Shown here in pieces: positions 26,615 through 34,851 of a DNA stretch of 64,000 nucleotides. A program made the translations under genes and the position numbers. The notes below the pieces were generated by a model, which had not been told where the DNA came from, did not search any database, and saw only the letters and a list, made by a program, of their open reading frames with translations. The DNA comes from Alkalihalobacterium chitinilyticum (GTDB taxonomy: Bacteria; Bacillota; Bacilli; Bacillales; Bacillaceae_F). Position 1 is the first letter of the stretch. Each line of letters begins with the position of its first letter. The stretch lies in NCBI RefSeq assembly GCF_029028005.1, contig NZ_JAOTPO010000010.1, positions 1 through 64,000 on the forward strand. The letters run 5' to 3'.

Positions 26615-26959
26615 ATGAAGCCATTAAAGCTATTTAATCATTACATGAGTAAATTTTGGGCTGAACTCATACATGAAGATTGGCATATAGAAATTGTAAC
26701 TTTGAATCGTTCCTATATCGATTTTGACCAGCTGGAGAATATTATATCGCCAGAACATGAAAGAGTTAGATGTATCGTTTTCTTTTCGTTACACGAAGAA
26801 GGTATTGAAATTAACATGTTACAAAATGATACCGGATCTACTAATTTAGCTATTGTTTTTATGAAGAGGGGAGAGCTCGTTCATGCGATTACAGCGGAAT
26901 CTGTAATCAGTAGTCCTCTTCCAGGGGGCCATTTTAACTCTCTTCTTGAAGCAAATTAA
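26615..26959 (+). CDS. hypothetical protein, 114 aa
   Basis: I do not recognise this family. It is a small soluble alpha/beta protein starting with a short helix and containing RVRCIVFFSLHEEGIEINML and a following strand LAIVFMKRGELVHAI. No Cys, signal peptide or membrane segment is seen. AGAGGAGG sits at a normal distance before the ATG. Lying between a SinI-like peptide and a LytTR regulator suggests involvement in lifestyle regulation, but only by position. Confidence 0.65.
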   Translation: MKPLKLFNHYMSKFWAELIHEDWHIEIVTLNRSYIDFDQLENIISPEHERVRCIVFFSLHEEGIEINMLQNDTGSTNLAIVFMKRGELVHAITAESVISSPLPGGHFNSLLEAN

Positions 26960-27142
26960 GGAGTCGCGAATAAATATAATAAAAATCTCGATAGGCATAA
27001 AGATTAGAAAATAAAAAGATAAGTAAAGTAGGGGAGATGGGGGAGCTCTATAAATATTATTAAGAAAGTCATTTCACTTTAAAAGCTCTCAATTAAATGA
27101 TAATATAGTCCTAGTTATATGTGCTTATTAAAGGAGGAAGGG

Positions 27143-27928
27143 ATGAAAAGCATACGAGTGATTATTGCCGATGATTGTAGTATATCTAGAAGGTTGCTTA
27201 ATAAACTTTTAAAATCTGAACCTGATATTTATTCAATAGTAGAGGTAGAAAACGGCAGTGAAATGATTTCTCGAGTGTTAGTAGAAGAACCGGACCTTGC
27301 CTTAGTAGATGTAACAATGCCTATGGTCAATGGTATTGATGCGGTGAAAGAATGTATTACATTCATGCCTCATATGAAAGTCATTTTCATCACTGGCCAT
27401 AATAATTATGCATTAGAAGCATTTGATGTTTCGGCAGTAGATTACATTGTAAAGCCGATTAATCGGGAAAGATTATTTTGTGCGTTAGAAAAGGCTAAAC
27501 AGGCTATCTATTACCACCGTCAATTAGAGCGAGCAAAAATAGAAAACCCTAAGCCGTTACATGACGGAAGGAAAAAGTTAGTTTGCAGGTATGAAGGGAC
27601 GACTTTTTATATAGCTTTTCAGAATATTATTTTTATAGAAAAAGAGGGCAGAAAAGCTCTTATTCACACGCCCCAAAAAGTTATTGAAACGAACGAAACA
27701 ATGAGTTCACTACTAGAAAGGTTAGATGTAAGGTTTATACAATCTCACAGGTCTTACATTCTGAATATTGAGCAAGTTTCTGAAATAAATAACATTGGGG
27801 ACTCCTACTTAGCGAGGTTTGATAATTATCCTGAAAGAGCATACATTTCGAAGAGTAACTTTCAACGAGTCGCCCACTATATTGAACGATTGGTTTCAAT
27901 AGATACTAATCGCTCTAGTGAATCCTAA
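27143..27928 (+). CDS. LytTR-family response regulator
   Basis: A receiver domain (~1-120; acidic pocket D10, D11 and phospho-acceptor D56 in LVDVTMP, conserved Lys in YIVKPI) is joined by a linker to a LytTR DNA-binding domain (~150-255; IIFIEKEGRKALIHT, FIQSHRSYILNIEQV). Such regulators control cell-surface, autolysis or quorum functions. AAAGGAGG at 27130-27137 sets the start at 27143 (261 residues). No LytS-type kinase gene is adjacent, so its input is not visible. Confidence 0.92.
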   Translation: MKSIRVIIADDCSISRRLLNKLLKSEPDIYSIVEVENGSEMISRVLVEEPDLALVDVTMPMVNGIDAVKECITFMPHMKVIFITGHNNYALEAFDVSAVDYIVKPINRERLFCALEKAKQAIYYHRQLERAKIENPKPLHDGRKKLVCRYEGTTFYIAFQNIIFIEKEGRKALIHTPQKVIETNETMSSLLERLDVRFIQSHRSYILNIEQVSEINNIGDSYLARFDNYPERAYISKSNFQRVAHYIERLVSIDTNRSSES

Positions 27929-27999
27929 GGTAATTATCAGTTTAAGATAATTTGTGCAAGTTAGGGTAGGGGATAGAGTTACACTAGACACTTTTAAGT

Positions 28000-28023
28000 A
28001 AAGCTGCTAATGCGGCTTTTTTT
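28000..28023 (+). terminator. short terminator after LytTR gene
   Basis: AAAGCTGC (28000-28007) pairs with GCGGCTTT (28012-28019), with one wobble, and Ts follow. It lies about 70 bp beyond the regulator stop. Confidence 0.7.
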
Positions 28024-28060
28024 GTTGTAATGCAACAGAAGAGAAGGTGGTAATGGCTGG

Positions 28061-28192
28061 ATGACACCTAAGAAGGACGATCTTGAGTTACTGGGTTTAC
28101 GTTTGAAGTCAGTTCAAATAACTAACATCAAAGGTAAGGAGGTAGTTTATTTTACCCAACCAGTAGGGGAGGGGAGCGTAGCAATAGTATAG
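28061..28192 (+). CDS. possible small protein, 43 aa
   Basis: An ATG preceded by AAGGTGG at about ten bases opens a 43-codon frame, MTPKKDDLELLGLRL..., ending VGEGSVAIV. Amino-acid composition is protein-like, and there is no overlapping gene. No homologue is recognised. It lies between the LytTR terminator and the partition site. Confidence 0.35.
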   Translation: MTPKKDDLELLGLRLKSVQITNIKGKEVVYFTQPVGEGSVAIV

Positions 28193-28328
28193 CTTTTCTT
28201 TTAGTAGGAAAATTTGTCTAAAAAAATTATATTTATTTTTCAATATAAGTTATTAGGTCTATTATCTAAAGCTGTAGAAAGAAGTAGTCTAGAGTCGAAT
28301 TATAAGATGAAAAGCGAAAATAAACCAA

Positions 28329-28500
28329 TGTACACAATAACGTACACAAGTAAACAATAAGTATACTTAGTGTTTACTTTAATGTGTACATGAATACAAA
28401 CACGTACACATGGCTGTATAATGGTATGTATACAACTTTGTATATGTTGTATACAAAATAAGTGTATTTGTACACAGGAATGTATTCATGTATACAAATG
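28329..28500. repeat. phased GTA(C/T)AC sites, putative parC centromere
   Basis: Sites reading GTACAC or GTATAC, mostly within (T/C)GTAYACA, begin at 28330, 28342, 28361, 28404, 28428, 28449, 28470 and 28490, with GTACAT at 28386. Most spacings are 18-24 bp, and the last three steps are 21, 21 and 20, about two helical turns. The array lies immediately upstream of a ParM-like/ParR-like pair, where such centromeres are normally found. Stray open frames across it are ignored. Confidence 0.75.
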
Positions 28501-28518
28501 AACGCAACTTATGCATTA

Positions 28519-28548
28519 TTGACCTTTCTAGCAATTGTTTGATACCCT
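28519..28548 (+). promoter_or_regulatory. possible sigma-A promoter of the partition operon
   Basis: TTGACC (28519-28524), an 18-bp spacer and TACCCT (28543-28548) lie between the phased sites and the actin gene. Adaptor binding to the adjacent array could autoregulate it. Confidence 0.4.
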
Positions 28549-28601
28549 TAAAATAATGTAAGGATACTAGTTTAAATACCTTATCTTGGAAGGATGATAG
28601 A

Positions 28602-29780
28602 ATGAGTGTTTCTCGAATAGCTGCGATTGATGTTGGTAATGATTGTGTGAAGGCGATTTTCGGAAAATATGAATCAGAGTTGTACATACCAAACGTAATT
28701 GCTAGAGATACAGAAGATCGACCTGTTATTGGAATTGAAGAATTAAATGAAAAGGATCCACTAGACGGAATTCATATCCGTATCCACTCCCCTGCTCTGA
28801 ACGAAAACAATGTTATTTATCGTGTAGGGAATTTAGCAACGAAAAGTGACAATGCAAACGAACTTGATCCAGGAAGCAGTAAATCCGAAGAAGATCAAAC
28901 GTTAGTTATGCTGTTTACTACGTTAGCATTAGATGCAGTTGGGATCGAAACTGCTAAATCTCCTAATAACACTAAGAATGTAATTGATGCTAATTACACT
29001 CTAGGAACAGGTTTACCACTTCGAGAAGTAAAAGAAGGTAAAGATGTAGGCTATCGTTCGCAACTATTAGGATCAGTTCATCAAGTTGAATTTCTTGTAA
29101 CACCAAAGTATCAAGGTTTAAAAGTTAATATTAAGTTTGACGAAGTGAAGGTTTACCCAGAAGGCTTTGCTGCTTATATTAATTTAGTTATGGATAAAGA
29201 TTTAAACATTATTAATAGAGACCTAATTGATAAGCGGATCTTAATACAAGACATCGGCGGCTTATCAACCGACGTGGCTGTTATTAAAAACAGAAACGTT
29301 GACGATGATAAGGCACAAGGCTTTAATATTGGTGTTTCTGAGTCATTAGAGGCGATCCGTGAAGAAATTCGTTCGAAGCACGGCGTTGAACTTGATAGTC
29401 GCCGTGATGTCGTAGAAATTATTACGAGAAAGAACGACCGTAACCATATTATGGTAAAGGGAAGCCGGACAAGCGTTCACGATATAACGGACCGTATTCT
29501 TTTAGAGTTAGCAAAGAAACAATACCGTCACCTTCGTAATGTATGGCAAAAGAACTCGCAAACGGAGATCTGCTATTTTGTTGGTGGTGGAGCAATGGTG
29601 TTAAAGGAATATATTAAAACACTAAATAACAACCTAGACGGGTACAATATTGAATTCTTTGAAGATGAAAAAGAAAGTATCTGGATGATGGCGAATGCGT
29701 ATTATAAGCTAGTTTCAGATTTTGTAAGAAAAAATAGCAAGGAAACGAAAGTGGCACAAAAACAAACCGTAGAAAAATAG
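28602..29780 (+). CDS. ParM/Alp-type bacterial actin
   Basis: This 392-residue actin-fold ATPase would polymerise into filaments that push or pull DNA copies apart during segregation. It has the phosphate-1 motif IAAIDVGNDCVKAIFG (~5-20), phosphate-2 QDIGGLSTDVAVI (~217-229) and adenosine motif FVGGGAMVL (~330). It groups with plasmid Alp/ParM proteins, not with MreB or FtsA. The gene follows a phased repeat array and precedes a ribbon-helix-helix adaptor after 9 bp, forming a type II (parMRC-like) cassette. It could be an integrated plasmid system or show that this part of the replicon is extrachromosomal. Confidence 0.9.
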   Translation: MSVSRIAAIDVGNDCVKAIFGKYESELYIPNVIARDTEDRPVIGIEELNEKDPLDGIHIRIHSPALNENNVIYRVGNLATKSDNANELDPGSSKSEEDQTLVMLFTTLALDAVGIETAKSPNNTKNVIDANYTLGTGLPLREVKEGKDVGYRSQLLGSVHQVEFLVTPKYQGLKVNIKFDEVKVYPEGFAAYINLVMDKDLNIINRDLIDKRILIQDIGGLSTDVAVIKNRNVDDDKAQGFNIGVSESLEAIREEIRSKHGVELDSRRDVVEIITRKNDRNHIMVKGSRTSVHDITDRILLELAKKQYRHLRNVWQKNSQTEICYFVGGGAMVLKEYIKTLNNNLDGYNIEFFEDEKESIWMMANAYYKLVSDFVRKNSKETKVAQKQTVEK

Positions 29781-29789
29781 GGTGATCCG

Positions 29790-30419
29790 ATGAAGAAAAA
29801 GGGGACAACGGAAATACAACGAGGACAGGCGATAACGTTTCGCCTTCCTTCGGACACACCTGATCATATTATTAAGCAACTCCAGAAATTAAAAGAAACT
29901 GAGCGTAGAAACTTCTCTAGTAAAATTGCTCAGTTTGCTTTGGAAGGTGTCAATCAATCGTTAGTAAAAGAAAGAGAAACACTAACGATTCCGCTTCCAA
30001 AGCCGTTAAGTAAAGAACAACGAAACTGGCTGAAGCATTCTCATTCCGAAGCATTATTAGGAACGATTGTCTACCAATTACTAAGCGATCCAGTTCGTGC
30101 GACATCCATTTTAGCTGCTTTAAATAGTAATTCACTAGATATTGATGAGGCTCTTTATTTACAAGAAGTTGAAAGTGAAGAGCCTGAAGTCGAGCAGAAG
30201 GTGACCGCTAGTATGGAAAGTCCATTGGAAGACCAAAACCTAGAAGATATTGAGGAAGAAGTTGAAGAATCAAAGGATATCGACTTCGATGATGACTTAG
30301 AAAACTTCAATTGGAACGAGGCGAAGCAAGAAATTGTTGCTTCTGCTGAAGAACCTGAAGAAAAAGAAGAAGACATCGAAGACCTGCTCGGCGGCTTCCT
30401 CGCCCAAATGAATAAATAA
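29790..30419 (+). CDS. ParR-like centromere-binding adaptor
   Basis: The N-terminal strand QAITFRLP followed by helices HIIKQLQKLKETE and FSSKIAQFALEGV matches a ribbon-helix-helix DNA-binding domain (~10-60). The middle is helical and the last ~70 residues are very acidic. The protein ends with a short hydrophobic peptide, DIEDLLGGFLAQMNK, a likely actin-contact tail by analogy with ParR and AlfB. It would bind the phased GTA(C/T)AC array and cap filament ends. The gene sits directly after the actin gene and is closed by an 18-bp terminator. The role is inferred mainly from position and the N-terminal fold. Confidence 0.78.
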   Translation: MKKKGTTEIQRGQAITFRLPSDTPDHIIKQLQKLKETERRNFSSKIAQFALEGVNQSLVKERETLTIPLPKPLSKEQRNWLKHSHSEALLGTIVYQLLSDPVRATSILAALNSNSLDIDEALYLQEVESEEPEVEQKVTASMESPLEDQNLEDIEEEVEESKDIDFDDDLENFNWNEAKQEIVASAEEPEEKEEDIEDLLGGFLAQMNK

Positions 30420-30420
30420 T

Positions 30421-30458
30421 AAACAAATAGGTAGCAGGTTCCTGCTACCTATTTGTTT
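30421..30458. terminator. bidirectional 18-bp terminator
   Basis: AAACAAATAGGTAGCAGG (30421-30438) pairs perfectly with 30441-30458 around a two-base gap. The right arm overlaps the rocB stop codon. Confidence 0.92.
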
Positions 30459-32112
30459 ACGCTTTGCTCAGCAAGTTTTGAATGACGTTGTTCGTTAAGT
30501 TCGGGACGACTTCAAGTGAGTATTTCAATTCCATTCGTTCGAACTGCTTATGTGCATCGAAGCCGTAGGGCCCTATGTTAATGACGGGTACATTAATATC
30601 CCTTATATCCTGATAGTTTACATAATGCTTTGTCCCCCAGCTTGGATTATTACTCGAAACCGCTTGAATGCCAGCTTCATCATCACTTAAAGCGACAAAG
30701 CTCATATCTGATATATAAGGGAAAAAGTTTTTGGTTGCAATCGGATATTCATAATGCGGTTGAATATCAGAAATGGCTTGCTCAAGCGAAGCAATTAAGT
30801 TTTCCTCTTTTTCATCTTTCCCCGTGACTTCAATTCGAGGTGAATATAAAGAAGAGTAGAAAAGAATAATCGCTGGGCTTCGGTCACCCATCCATTTCCA
30901 TGCTTCTTCAACGACCCTTGCAGCATACATCCTTGTATCTAGTTCTTTATCTAATAACAGTTGTTCTTTAAATTGAGTCATATGGTCAATATAATCAGTG
31001 CCATTTTCCTCAATAAGCAACTGGTTCATTTCTTCATAAGTTAACACTCTAGCTTTCCACGGAATATCCATATACGGCTGTCCGCTTGCTAGACTAAATT
31101 GCTTATACTTTTTATTAAACTCCGTTAATGCATTCGTAAACGCAATTTCAGCTTGGTCTTTTAACTTTTCTAACACTTCTTTCGGGGACCAGGAGTGAAT
31201 AAAGAAATTGTAATAGACGTATGCCGATAAGGCCGTTTGAACGGTGTAGGTTGGCTTTAAATCGGTTTGTTTTAACGAAACAGGCGGTACAGTCGTTTCT
31301 CCAAACGCTTCATTACATAAATCTGGATTATAACTAATTTGCTTTGTTAATTCAGCTGCAATAAAATTGGGATCAATTCCTTCAAAGCATGAACCCACAT
31401 GTGTTTCAGCTCCAGTTATAAAAAACGACGGCAGTAATTTCCCAACGGTACCTTTATAAATATAGCGGTTTTCATCACCTTCATAACGAGGAGAGACAAA
31501 GTCTGCATTAATCGCTGCTGTATAATCAAATCCGTGCTCTTCTTTTAAATGCTTTAACTCTTTTAAAGCCGATAAGATTCCGTGAGAACCGTCTTCCTCA
31601 TCACACTCAATGACCACAAGAAGATTGCCCTCCAATTCCTCAGGGTGCTCAGAATAGTATTTTAATAAATAAAGATGACTTGCAACCCCGCTCTTCATAT
31701 CGAGGACGCCTCTGCCAAATAAGTAGTCACCCGAATTTAAATGATCTTCGACGGCAGCTGGGAGCTTCTCTTGTTTTAACGCCTCCATTAGTTCTGCAGG
31801 TTGGCACGCCTTATCTTTTAAATGATTATAGTCGTCAATACCAACCGTATCCATATGGCCCATTAATATAACTGTTTTATCACTTTTGTTTTTTGTTCCT
31901 TTAACGAACGCCAGTATATTGTAGCGCTCTTGTTCATCAGCGATAGTTTGCTGCTTAATGATCTGTTTAGGCTTTTCAATAAAATAAGGGAAGGAAGATA
32001 ATAACATATAAATAGCCTGGCTGATTTCTTTTTCGCCATCTGAATTGACAATGCTTTCTATATTCACAAGTTGCTTTGTTAAAAATAACACGTCATCACG
32101 ACAATGTAGCAT
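30457..32112 (-). CDS. rocB: M20-family peptidase, RocB arginine-utilisation type
   Basis: This 551-residue zinc-dependent hydrolase of the M20/M28 clan has LMGHMDTVG (~83-91), the metal and catalytic stretch FGRGVLDMKSG, and IECDEEDGSHG with the general-base Glu. The long insert and overall length match RocB of the Bacillus arginine/ornithine catabolic regulon, whose exact substrate is not known. Other roc genes are not in the window. AAAGGAG lies nine bases before the ATG. It is a single gene convergent with the partition operon. Confidence 0.88.
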   Translation of the reverse strand: MLHCRDDVLFLTKQLVNIESIVNSDGEKEISQAIYMLLSSFPYFIEKPKQIIKQQTIADEQERYNILAFVKGTKNKSDKTVILMGHMDTVGIDDYNHLKDKACQPAELMEALKQEKLPAAVEDHLNSGDYLFGRGVLDMKSGVASHLYLLKYYSEHPEELEGNLLVVIECDEEDGSHGILSALKELKHLKEEHGFDYTAAINADFVSPRYEGDENRYIYKGTVGKLLPSFFITGAETHVGSCFEGIDPNFIAAELTKQISYNPDLCNEAFGETTVPPVSLKQTDLKPTYTVQTALSAYVYYNFFIHSWSPKEVLEKLKDQAEIAFTNALTEFNKKYKQFSLASGQPYMDIPWKARVLTYEEMNQLLIEENGTDYIDHMTQFKEQLLLDKELDTRMYAARVVEEAWKWMGDRSPAIILFYSSLYSPRIEVTGKDEKEENLIASLEQAISDIQPHYEYPIATKNFFPYISDMSFVALSDDEAGIQAVSSNNPSWGTKHYVNYQDIRDINVPVINIGPYGFDAHKQFERMELKYSLEVVPNLTNNVIQNLLSKA

Positions 32113-32250
32113 AAGTGAGAACTCCTTTACTTTATTAATGTATTAATATAATTATACAATAATATTATAACGATTATTTCGCTTCTCGAGGTACTTTTTT
32201 GCAACATCTTAGACAAATAACTATTGATAAAAATAAAATGGTTGAAAAAT

Positions 32251-32288
32251 AAAAAAAGCAACCGCCTCCTCAAAGCAGAAACGGTTGC
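32251..32288 (-). terminator. terminator of the 47-aa gene
   Basis: GCAACCG (32258-32264) and CGGTTGC (32282-32288) form the stem; on the minus strand it is followed by seven Us. Confidence 0.82.
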
Positions 32289-32293
32289 AATAG

Positions 32294-32437
32294 TTAGTTT
32301 TGATTATGTTTCGTGAATGTCCCCTGTTGTTTAGCCAGCAACTCTTTGACCTGATTGTAAGTTAATCCAGACTGAGCATTGGCCCGTTTCACCTCTTCAA
32401 TATCGGTACCAGCAATCGTTGTTTTCCGTTTATTCAT
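32294..32437 (-). CDS. small protein resembling gamma-type spore protein
   Basis: The 47-residue frame reads MNKRKTTIAGTDIEEVKR, then ANAQSGLTYNQVKELL. The TDIEEVK-x-x-NAQS block resembles the repeated block of gamma-type small acid-soluble spore proteins, which store amino acids in the spore core. The remaining sequence is not typical, so the call is tentative. GGAGGT lies five bases before the ATG at 32437; an ATG one codon upstream is too close to it. It has its own terminator and is convergent to nothing; the bmr-type leader starts divergently 90 bp away. Confidence 0.6.
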   Translation of the reverse strand: MNKRKTTIAGTDIEEVKRANAQSGLTYNQVKELLAKQQGTFTKHNQN

Positions 32438-32524
32438 CATGGACCTCCTCATTTTTGTTAGTTGTAGTCTTTACTAAAAAAATAATATTATTTTGCCGAA
32501 AAATAAGAAGTTTTCAAAATCTTG

Positions 32525-32553
32525 TTGACACAATTATTGGAAAAATATACACT
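32525..32553 (+). promoter_or_regulatory. sigma-A promoter of the ABC exporter leader
   Basis: A perfect TTGACA (32525-32530), a 17-bp spacer and TACACT (32548-32553) predict a start near 32560. The resulting 5' leader before the first exporter gene would be about 540 nt long. Confidence 0.75.
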
Positions 32554-32590
32554 AATAAAGCAAATATACATTGAAAAGGAGGGTTACGAC

Positions 32591-32662
32591 ATGAAGCAGT
32601 TCCAATTGACACGAAACACAACTTCAAATGTACTTGTGACCCGCCATAAGGACCGAGTGTAA
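32591..32662 (+). CDS. leader peptide 1 of ABC exporter operon, 23 aa
   Basis: A strong AAAGGAGGG box precedes an ATG that opens a 23-codon frame, MKQFQLTRNTTSNVL... ending HKDRV. In B. subtilis, bmrCD is induced when antibiotics stall ribosomes on a leader peptide and thereby prevent termination. Here codons 16-17 (GTGACC, 32636-32641) can pair with GGTCAC at 32705-32710. That downstream segment can alternatively pair with GTGAC at 32718-32722. A ribosome stalled in this frame would change which hairpin forms. The peptide sequence itself is not recognisably BmrB. Confidence 0.68.
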   Translation: MKQFQLTRNTTSNVLVTRHKDRV

Positions 32663-32746
32663 GCTGCGTCTATTGTTGTACGCGTATACTCTAATTCAGC
32701 CGTAGGTCACAATCAAAGTGACGTACGTTATTTTTATGTCTTTTTT

Positions 32747-32780
32747 AGGCACCGTGCGCCCAAGCATGGTGCCTTTTTTG
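32747..32780 (+). terminator. attenuator terminator in exporter leader
   Basis: AGGCACCGTGC (32747-32757) pairs with GCATGGTGCCT (32764-32774), with one wobble, around a six-base loop, followed by T6. It lies 85 bp after leader peptide 1 and 320 bp before the exporter gene, so readthrough is needed for exporter expression. Confidence 0.82.
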
Positions 32781-33004
32781 CGCTTTAGTACATGCAACAC
32801 TAAAGTTGCAGAGATGTAATTACAGTTTCCATCCAAGGATGTAGTTTGATTTCGTTCCTGTCTCTGATGGAATAAGTGATCTGTTTAATTACACTAAAGC
32901 TGAATGCGCTACATTGTTAGTGCTGAGGTTTCGTATGTTGTGGTTGTTCCGGGCGGTTTCATGCTCGTTTCAATAAATAAATAAGTTGAAAGGGAGTTTT
33001 TAAC

Positions 33005-33061
33005 ATGCTGAAAAAGATGGTTATTCAAATGATTGGGTGGGGGTTGATAGATAGCGGCTAA
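33005..33061 (+). CDS. leader peptide 2, 18 aa
   Basis: AAAGGGAG with eight-base spacing precedes MLKKMVIQMIGWGLIDSG, an 18-residue hydrophobic/amphipathic frame that ends 41 bp before the exporter start. It could be a second translational control point. It could also be chance, although the ribosome site is good. Confidence 0.5.
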   Translation: MLKKMVIQMIGWGLIDSG

Positions 33062-33102
33062 CGATCTTTTATGAATTGAGCAACTGAGGAGGAACGTAGA
33101 TT

Positions 33103-34851
33103 ATGTTTTCAGTCCTGTGGAAATTAGGCTGGTTTTTTAAACAATATTGGAAGCGATATACTGTCGCAATTACATTATTAATTATTGTAAGTTTTTTAGA
33201 TGTCATTCCACCTAAACTTATTGGGATGGCGATTGATGATATACACTTCGGACAAATGACAACCGAGCGACTTGTTGAACTACTCGTATTTTACGGCGGA
33301 CTCATCGTTGTCAGCTACATCATTACGTATGTGTGGATGTACCAATTATTTGGTGGCGCTTATTTAATTGAACGAATTATGAGAACACGCTTTATGGCTC
33401 ATCTTCTAAAAATGACGCCAACCTTTTATGAGAAAAACCGTACCGGTGACTTAATGGCGAGAGCTACTAATGACTTAAAAGCCATTTCAATGACGGCAGG
33501 GTTTGGAATTTTGACGTTAGTCGATTCAACGATCTTTATGATCATTATTATTGGCGTCATGGGCTTTACGATCAGCTGGCAGCTGACACTTGCTGCATTG
33601 TTGCCGTTGCCGTTCATGGCCCTGGCGATCAACTATTTCGGAAAGCTTATTCATCAACGTTTTACGATTGCCCAAGACTCATTTGGGAACTTGAATGATA
33701 ATGTTCTGGAATCCGTTTCAGGTGTTCGAGTCATTCGTGCGTATGTTCAAGAAAAGGCAGATGAAAAGCGTTTTAACGACATGACCGAAGATGTGTATAA
33801 CAAAAATATTGCGGTAGCAAAAATCGATGCGTTATTTGAGCCGACTGTAAAAATTCTCGTCGGTATTAGTTACGTCATTGGACTAGGATATGGAGCGTAT
33901 CTAGTGTTCCATCAGACGATAACGCTCGGGGAATTAATTTCCTTTAATGTGTATTTAGGAATGTTAATTTGGCCGATGTTTGCTGTAGGTGAACTGATTA
34001 ATGTCCTGCAAAGAGGAAACGCCTCATTAGACCGAGTCAATGAGACTCTGGACTACGAAGCGGACGTTCAAGATGATGCTGAACCGACAGACCTTAAGGT
34101 ACCTGGTACCATCTCCTTCTCTCAGTACTCGTTTCGTTATCCGTCTTCAGCGGCAGATAACTTGAAAGACATTTCATTATTTGTTGATAGAGGCGAGACC
34201 ATAGGAGTTGTCGGAAAAACAGGAAGCGGTAAGACGACGTTACTGAAACAGCTTCTGCGAGAGTATCCGGTTGGTCAAGGTGATCTTCATATTGACAATT
34301 TCCCGCTTCAAAAAGTGCAGCTCGATACGGTACACTCTTGGGTCGGATATGTACCGCAAGAACAAATTCTTTTTTCACGTACGATCCGTGAAAATCTTCA
34401 GTTTGGAAAGGCAGAAGTGAGCGAAACGGAGATTGATCAAGCACTGGAATTAGCTGCGTTTGAAAAAGACTTAATGGCCCTGCCAAAGGGCCTCGATACG
34501 TTAGTCGGAGAAAAAGGAGTAGCTCTTTCAGGTGGACAAAAACAACGAATTTCGATAGCAAGAGCGTTAATTAAAAACCCTGAAATCCTGATCTTGGACG
34601 ATGCGATGTCAGCGGTTGATGGCAAAACCGAGGCAAAAATTATTGAAAATATTCGACGCGAGCGTGCAGGAAAGACTACATTCATTACGGCACATCGCCT
34701 TTCAGCCGTACAGCATGCAGATTGGATTGTTGTTATGGACGAAGGACAAATTGTTGAAGAAGGCACACACGATCAGCTTCTGCAACAAAATGGCTGGTAT
34801 AAAGAACAATATGACCGCCAGCAAGCTGATTCATACGGTGAGGTGAGTTAA
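33103..34851 (+). CDS. bmrC: heterodimeric ABC multidrug exporter subunit, BmrC-like
   Basis: This half-transporter of 582 residues has six membrane helices (~15-300) and a C-terminal nucleotide-binding domain. Walker A is GKTGSGKTT, the signature is canonical LSGGQKQR, and Walker B ends ILILDDAMSAVD, with Asp where the catalytic Glu normally stands. This is the mark of the degenerate-site partner (BmrC/YheI) of B. subtilis BmrCD. It pairs with the next gene, whose ATG immediately follows its stop. The complex would expel drugs and other amphiphiles using ATP. The upstream attenuator indicates antibiotic-responsive control. Confidence 0.9.
   Translation: MFSVLWKLGWFFKQYWKRYTVAITLLIIVSFLDVIPPKLIGMAIDDIHFGQMTTERLVELLVFYGGLIVVSYIITYVWMYQLFGGAYLIERIMRTRFMAHLLKMTPTFYEKNRTGDLMARATNDLKAISMTAGFGILTLVDSTIFMIIIIGVMGFTISWQLTLAALLPLPFMALAINYFGKLIHQRFTIAQDSFGNLNDNVLESVSGVRVIRAYVQEKADEKRFNDMTEDVYNKNIAVAKIDALFEPTVKILVGISYVIGLGYGAYLVFHQTITLGELISFNVYLGMLIWPMFAVGELINVLQRGNASLDRVNETLDYEADVQDDAEPTDLKVPGTISFSQYSFRYPSSAADNLKDISLFVDRGETIGVVGKTGSGKTTLLKQLLREYPVGQGDLHIDNFPLQKVQLDTVHSWVGYVPQEQILFSRTIRENLQFGKAEVSETEIDQALELAAFEKDLMALPKGLDTLVGEKGVALSGGQKQRISIARALIKNPEILILDDAMSAVDGKTEAKIIENIRRERAGKTTFITAHRLSAVQHADWIVVMDEGQIVEEGTHDQLLQQNGWYKEQYDRQQADSYGEVS

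Noticed and set aside
28379-28687. 102-codon minus-strand frame
   Set aside because: Runs across the phased centromere array and the actin gene start; composition reflects the repeats (Tyr/Thr-rich).
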